Origin: Nanobdellota archaeon
Lineage (GTDB): Archaea > Nanobdellota > Nanobdellia > Pacearchaeales > GW2011-AR1
Length of the DNA stretch: 5,208 bases
NCBI GenBank assembly: GCA_022563455.1
Contig: JADFNI010000049.1
Coordinates: forward strand, 1-5,208
Direction: 5' to 3'
Part shown: in pieces, positions 3,980 through 5,208 of the stretch
Numbering within the stretch: position 1 is the first letter of the stretch
Layout of the letters: every line of letters begins with the position of its first letter
Translations under genes and position numbers: made by a program
The notes under the pieces: model-generated
Databases searched by the model: none
What the model saw: only the letters and a program-made list of their open reading frames with translations
Told to the model about the DNA's origin: nothing

Positions 3980-4135
3980 TTACCATTGTCTTAAATCTTC
4001 ATCGTTTAAATGATTCTTAACTGCTTTTCTTACTTTTTTTAGAACTGCTGCTTTAGATTTTAATTCAAACTTTTGTTTTAGAAATTCTAACCATCTACTT
4101 TCCACCCAATCAATCCCCACTGATGTTTCTGCCAT
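3980..4135 (-). CDS. Small basic helical hypothetical protein (51 aa)
   Basis: The frame goes from ATG 4135 to TAA 3980-3982. The product is helical and basic: MAETSVGIDWVESRWLEFL, then KQKFELKSKAAVLKKVRKAV, and a short end KNHLNDEDLRQW. There is no membrane segment, cysteine or recognised motif. A TATA-like TTTATAAA sits with its centre about 30 bases before the ATG and there is no Shine-Dalgarno, the pattern of a leaderless archaeal transcript. Gene-like composition and a promoter exactly placed for this ATG both support it. It is first in a two-gene unit with the 98-residue gene. It might act as a small regulator, perhaps on its own promoter repeats, but this is speculation. Confidence 0.7.
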   Translation of the reverse strand: MAETSVGIDWVESRWLEFLKQKFELKSKAAVLKKVRKAVKNHLNDEDLRQW

Positions 4136-4170
4136 CTTTTTATAACACAGTTATAACGGCTTTATAAATA
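4136..4170 (-). promoter_or_regulatory. Archaeal-type promoter: TATA box and spaced GTTATAA repeats
   Basis: On the minus strand, TATTTATAAAG (4170-4160) contains the palindromic TTTATAAA centred near 4164.5. Archaeal TATA boxes lie about 26-30 bases before the start of transcription, which would fall within a few bases of the ATG at 4135, giving a leaderless message. Between box and start are two exact GTTATAA copies (plus-strand 4140-4146 and 4151-4157), 11 bases apart. The box overlaps the stop codon of the upstream gene. Confidence 0.55.
4140..4157 (-). repeat. Two GTTATAA direct repeats, 11-base period, possible operator
   Basis: Two exact 7-base copies separated by CTGT on the minus strand, so they repeat once per DNA helical turn. 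They lie between the TATA-like box and the start codon, where a bound protein would block initiation. AT-richness makes a chance match possible, and each copy could also be misread as a TATA-like element. Confidence 0.35.
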
Positions 4171-4392
4171 TTTAGATTTTATTACTTTAAGTGTTTTATC
4201 TTCTTGTGATTCAAGTCTTTTTAATGATTGAAGGGCACATAATTTCAATCTAAACCTCTCAACTACAATATTTTTTTCATCTACAACAACATAAGTACCT
4301 CTATCATTTACATGTGGGCAAAAGAATTTCCTTCTTTGCTTATAAGGAAATCCTTTATTTCTTTTGATCTTTTCTTTTCCTGTATTTCTCAT
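4162..4392 (-). CDS. Small basic hypothetical protein overlapping the zinc-finger gene (76 aa)
   Basis: I prefer ATG 4392, which overlaps the previous gene by 38 bases. An upstream GTG at 4431 (89 residues) is preceded by GAGG at a good distance but would overlap by 77 bases. The protein starts very basic (MRNTGKEKIKRNKGF, then KQRRKFFCPH) and continues with a beta-like central part (RGTYVVVDEKNIVVERF). It ends in a helical, charged tail (KLCALQSLKRLESQEDKTL). The two cysteines and a histidine are not spaced as a usual zinc site. Its stop codon lies within the TATA-like box of the next unit. Probable nucleic-acid contact from the charge only. Function unknown. Confidence 0.6.
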   Translation of the reverse strand: MRNTGKEKIKRNKGFPYKQRRKFFCPHVNDRGTYVVVDEKNIVVERFRLKLCALQSLKRLESQEDKTLKVIKSKYL

Positions 4393-4597
4393 GACTATAC
4401 CTATCCCAAAACTCACCCGGAACTCTAACACCTCTTTCCCTCATTTTCTTATGGCGTACTATGACTTTAAATCTAAATAAACAATCAGAAGAACAAAATC
4501 GATTTTGTTGATATAATATTAAAGATTCTTCCTTCGTTCTTTGATTATACCTCTTGATAATTATAGAACCACATTGTTTGCATTTTTCATATTTCAT
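4355..4597 (-). CDS. Treble-clef-type zinc-finger protein (80 aa)
   Basis: An N-terminal zinc site is clear: C6-K-Q-C9-G, then after about 25 residues F-C35-S-S-D-C39. A C-x2-C knuckle followed by F-C-S-x-x-C is the pattern of small treble-clef fingers such as those of the YacG and DUF2116 type; the exact family cannot be fixed here. The remaining 40 residues are strongly basic (RHKKMRERGVRVPGEFWDRY, ending KYRKRKDQKK), suited to binding nucleic acid. The ATG overlaps the stop of the helicase-type gene as ATGA (4594-4597), so the two are probably translated together and may work in replication or its control. The 3' end overlaps the next gene in a different frame. Confidence 0.8.
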   Translation of the reverse strand: MKYEKCKQCGSIIIKRYNQRTKEESLILYQQNRFCSSDCLFRFKVIVRHKKMRERGVRVPGEFWDRYSHEKYRKRKDQKK

Positions 4598-5208
4598 CTG
4601 AACATTCTTATTTTCTTTTGGGCCTTCGCTATATCTAATATTACTTCTCTACCTCTAGATTTTCTTCGTTTCTGTTTAATTAAGTTTAATCTCTTTAATC
4701 CCCTCCCCAACCACCTTTCATTAATCCATTCATCATCTGATTGTAAATATTCTTTAAAATTCTTCACTAACTCTTTTATTCTTACAAATTTTCCATCTTC
4801 AACCTCTTGAGAAACAAAATCAATAAGAGATACATCATAATTCTCTATAACATCCTCTTCGTTCCTTTCTTTTGATAGATTTTTAAGTACAACTAACAAA
4901 GAATCAAAAGTTTCTTCACTTAGTATTGATGCAATATATAATAATGGAAAAGAAAGTTCTAAAATTCTTCCTTCTAATCCAGAATCATCAATTTTATTAA
5001 AAAAAGAGAGATTTTCATTAATAATCCCTTTGAGAGATGTCGTTAGTGTTGTTAGTGGTGTGTGTGTAGTTAGTGTAGTTAGTGGCGTATGCTTATCCGT
5101 AATATAAGAATTCCATGCATCTTCTATGTCGTTGTATAGTTTAAAAACCGTAACGACACGGCACAAACGACACTGAATCTCTTTGAGATGGTCAAATTTC
5201 TCTATTTT
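4594..5208 (-). CDS. C-terminal part of a probable replicative helicase/primase-type protein (5' end outside window)
   Basis: The frame is open to the window edge for 204 residues. A TTG at 5166 is in frame, but the reading continues upstream without a stop (KIEKFDHLKEIQCR and so on), so this is the end of a larger protein, not a complete gene. The order of parts is: a threonine-rich linker with two copies of HTPLTTLTT; a helical segment (GLEGRILELSFPLLYIASIL) like the one after the ATPase core of virus and plasmid helicases; a charged helical linker; and a C-terminal winged-helix-like end (WINERWLGRGLKRLNLIKQK, then a basic wing and VILDIAKAQKKIRMF). Walker motifs would be upstream and cannot be seen. 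The assignment comes from pattern memory of archaeal element replication proteins. It is followed by the zinc-finger gene with an ATGA overlap. Confidence 0.65.
   Translation of the reverse strand, partial: KIEKFDHLKEIQCRLCRVVTVFKLYNDIEDAWNSYITDKHTPLTTLTTHTPLTTLTTSLKGIINENLSFFNKIDDSGLEGRILELSFPLLYIASILSEETFDSLLVVLKNLSKERNEEDVIENYDVSLIDFVSQEVEDGKFVRIKELVKNFKEYLQSDDEWINERWLGRGLKRLNLIKQKRRKSRGREVILDIAKAQKKIRMFR
5038..5091 (-). repeat. Two 27-base tandem repeats coding HTPLTTLTT twice
   Basis: Two 27-base units, differing at a few positions, encode the same nine residues in the helicase-type gene. The repeat keeps frame and lies in a linker, so copy number could vary without breaking the protein. 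The plus-strand sequence is G/T-rich (GTTAGTG motifs). Confidence 0.75.

Noticed and set aside
4541..4810. Plus-strand open frame of 89 codons
   Set aside because: Antisense to the helicase-type and zinc-finger genes; F, L and S-rich shadow composition.
4594..5166. Complete 190-residue protein starting at TTG 5166
   Set aside because: The frame stays open upstream to the window edge and the TTG has no convincing binding site, so a larger partial gene is more likely.

Overview
The window looks like part of an archaeal virus, provirus or related mobile element, with a short piece of different DNA at its left end. About positions 290-5208 are AT-rich, densely packed and coded almost entirely on the minus strand. 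I read 21 minus-strand genes there, most under 100 residues. Many are joined by 4-base ATGA stop/start overlaps. An archaeal host is inferred from three things: a TATA-like box about 30 bases before a start codon (leaderless promoter geometry), the look of the replication protein at the right edge, and many small zinc-finger and membrane proteins. Strong Shine-Dalgarno sites occur at a few genes. The host lineage cannot be fixed from this window.

Reading in the direction of transcription (right to left): 5208-4162 holds the C-terminal end of a probable replicative helicase/primase-type protein (cut by the window edge), a treble-clef zinc-finger protein overlapping it by 4 bases, and a small basic protein. 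A TATA-like element and two GTTATAA repeats one helical turn apart (4140-4168) then precede a second short unit: a 51-residue helical protein and a 98-residue protein with a strong ribosome binding site. An intergenic gap (3532-3642) follows, packed with three consecutive hairpins. The last one read on the minus strand is GC-rich and could be a terminator.

From 3531 down to 240 there is a run of 16 small genes. It starts with a zinc-ribbon protein and a second zinc-ribbon gene broken by one extra A in an A9 run. Next come a membrane protein, a coiled-coil protein, a 40-residue protein, and then a stretch in which three members of one unnamed paralogous family (61, 69 and 91 aa) are interleaved with small membrane proteins. 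The run ends with five consecutive membrane proteins (42, 98, 57, 33 and 100 aa). Tight coupling suggests co-expression. The membrane-rich end could supply virion, envelope or host-membrane functions, but no product has a provable function.

Positions 1 to about 265 differ: visibly richer in G+C and coding on the plus strand. Reading frames on both strands run across the composition change, so this could be an integration boundary, a convergent gene of other origin, or an assembly join. No tRNA, rRNA, CRISPR array, insertion sequence, integrase or complete enzyme gene is visible.
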